A stretch of DNA of 7,322 bases from Porticoccaceae bacterium (GTDB taxonomy: Bacteria; Pseudomonadota; Gammaproteobacteria; Pseudomonadales; Porticoccaceae). The notes under the pieces are model-generated. The model did not search any database. It had not been told where the DNA came from and worked only from the letters and a program-made list of their open reading frames with translations. The stretch is from assembly GCA_030590275.1 (NCBI GenBank), contig JAUUYV010000081.1, positions 1 to 7,322 of the forward strand, written 5' to 3'. The position numbers were made by a program, and so were the translations under genes. Shown here in pieces: positions 6,732 to 7,322 of this stretch (position 1 is the first letter of the stretch; each line of letters opens with the position of its first letter).

Positions 6732-6740
6732 ATTATAAAA

Positions 6741-7136
6741 ATGCGAATTTTGCACACGATGCTACGAGTGGGAAATATGGATCGCTCGATTCAGTTTTAT
6801 ACGGATCTTTTAGGTATGAATTTAATCCGCAAAAAAGATTTTCCTGGAGGTAAGTTCACCCTCGCTTTTTTGGGTTATGGGGATGAATCTGATAACTCCG
6901 TACTGGAACTTACTCACAATTGGGATACAGAACAGTATGAACTGGGCGATGCCTATGGGCATATCGCGATTGCAGTTGATGATGTTTATAAAACCTGCGA
7001 GGTCATTAAACAAAAAAGCGGAAAGGTTGTGCGGGAGCCTGGTCCGATGATGCATGGTTCTACCGTATTAGCTTTTGTCGAAGATCCCGACGGTTATAAA
7101 ATCGAACTGTTATCGGAAACTAGAGATCGGAAGTGA
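6741..7136 (+). CDS. gloA: Lactoylglutathione lyase (glyoxalase I)
   Basis: The 131-residue protein follows E. coli GloA (135 residues) closely: MRILHTMLRVGNMDRSIQFY, LAFLGYGDES, VLELTHNWDTEQYELG, AYGHIAIAVDD and FVEDPDGYKIELL. All four metal ligands of the nickel-type enzyme are in place: H5, E56, H74 and E122. The enzyme isomerises the hemithioacetal of methylglyoxal and glutathione to S-lactoylglutathione in the cytosol; glyoxalase II then releases lactate. It lacks the long insert of zinc-type eukaryotic and pseudomonad forms, which also supports the nickel class. It lies 41 bases after the SDR gene on the same strand, behind a palindrome, so it may be read through from upstream or have its own promoter; none is obvious in the short gap. 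Presence of gloA implies a glutathione-using host. Confidence 0.96.
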   Translation: MRILHTMLRVGNMDRSIQFYTDLLGMNLIRKKDFPGGKFTLAFLGYGDESDNSVLELTHNWDTEQYELGDAYGHIAIAVDDVYKTCEVIKQKSGKVVREPGPMMHGSTVLAFVEDPDGYKIELLSETRDRK

Positions 7137-7197
7137 AACCCTGAAAGGTAAGAGGCCGAAACTAAAAAGCCAAAATTTAAAAATCAGAAGAAGGGGC

Positions 7198-7322
7198 CTA
7201 AGGCTCAACTTCCAGGGGTGGGGCTTTGGCTTTGCTACGCAACCAGTTTAGGCCATTTAATACTTTGGGCTGCTGTACCAGTTTTCGTTCTAGTGTGAAT
7301 TTACCGGGGTAATCAAGTAGCA
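7198..7322 (-). CDS. 3' end of an unidentified minus-strand gene
   Basis: An open frame enters from the right edge on the minus strand and ends at TAG (7200-7198). The last 40 or so codons read LLDYPGKFTLERKL, then VQQPKVLNGLNWLRSK, then AKAPPLEVEP. The composition (aromatic YPGKF, mixed helix, proline-rich charged tail) looks like a genuine soluble-protein C-terminus, but I do not recognise the family. It converges on gloA, with 61 bases between the two stops. That gap has an A-rich tract on the plus strand (T-rich for this gene's transcript, about 7162-7185), which could help end transcription, but no strong hairpin. Confidence 0.55.
   Translation of the reverse strand, partial: LLDYPGKFTLERKLVQQPKVLNGLNWLRSKAKAPPLEVEP

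Noticed and set aside
6726..6740. TTG start giving a 136-residue glyoxalase I
   Set aside because: The TTG overlaps the SD site, and ATG 6741 gives the N-terminus and ligand numbering of known GloA.
7137..7197. Bidirectional terminator between gloA and the right-edge gene
   Set aside because: A-rich tract present, but only weak short stems (such as GCCT-A-AGGC at 7196-7204); not enough to call a terminator.

Overview
The window looks like chromosomal DNA of a gammaproteobacterium, possibly a marine one. The basis is a glyoxalase I very close to the enterobacterial GloA pattern, ordinary sigma-70-like promoters and Shine-Dalgarno (SD) sites, moderate GC, and a gene mix (GAF-HlyD adaptor, M50 membrane protease, D-aminoacylase-like amidohydrolase, atypical SDR) that I associate with marine heterotrophs. 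This placement is inference. No rRNA, tRNA, CRISPR array, insertion sequence or phage gene was seen.

Region 1 (1-3261, minus strand) is a two-gene operon read leftwards and cut by the window start. First comes a 594-residue protein with two predicted N-terminal GAF-like regions, one membrane helix and a HlyD-type periplasmic adaptor. Seven bases later a multi-pass M50 zinc metalloprotease begins. It has a PqqD-like N-terminal domain, HEFAH and NPLLRFDG metal-site motifs, and the start of a lipoyl/HlyD-like domain at its truncated end. Together they suggest an envelope export or peptide-handling machine; the substrate and the outer-membrane partner are not visible. A good sigma-70-like promoter lies about 160 bases upstream of the presumed TTG start, whose choice is uncertain.

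Region 2 (3262-3611) is a noncoding stretch holding that promoter, a repeated CAATTGC motif and a perfect 13-bp hairpin just after the amidohydrolase gene.

Region 3 (3612-6699) is a divergent pair. Leftwards is a D-aminoacylase-family amidohydrolase (574 aa); rightwards is an atypical extended short-chain dehydrogenase/epimerase (366 aa). They share a 262-base intergenic region with a sigma-70-like promoter for the amidohydrolase and a perfect 15-base palindrome that may be an operator.

Region 4 (6698-7322): gloA follows the SDR gene on the same strand after a perfect 20-base palindrome. It encodes glyoxalase I with all four metal ligands. The 3' end of an unidentified minus-strand gene converges on it at the right edge. 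The amidohydrolase and SDR may belong to one small-molecule pathway, but nothing here fixes the substrate.
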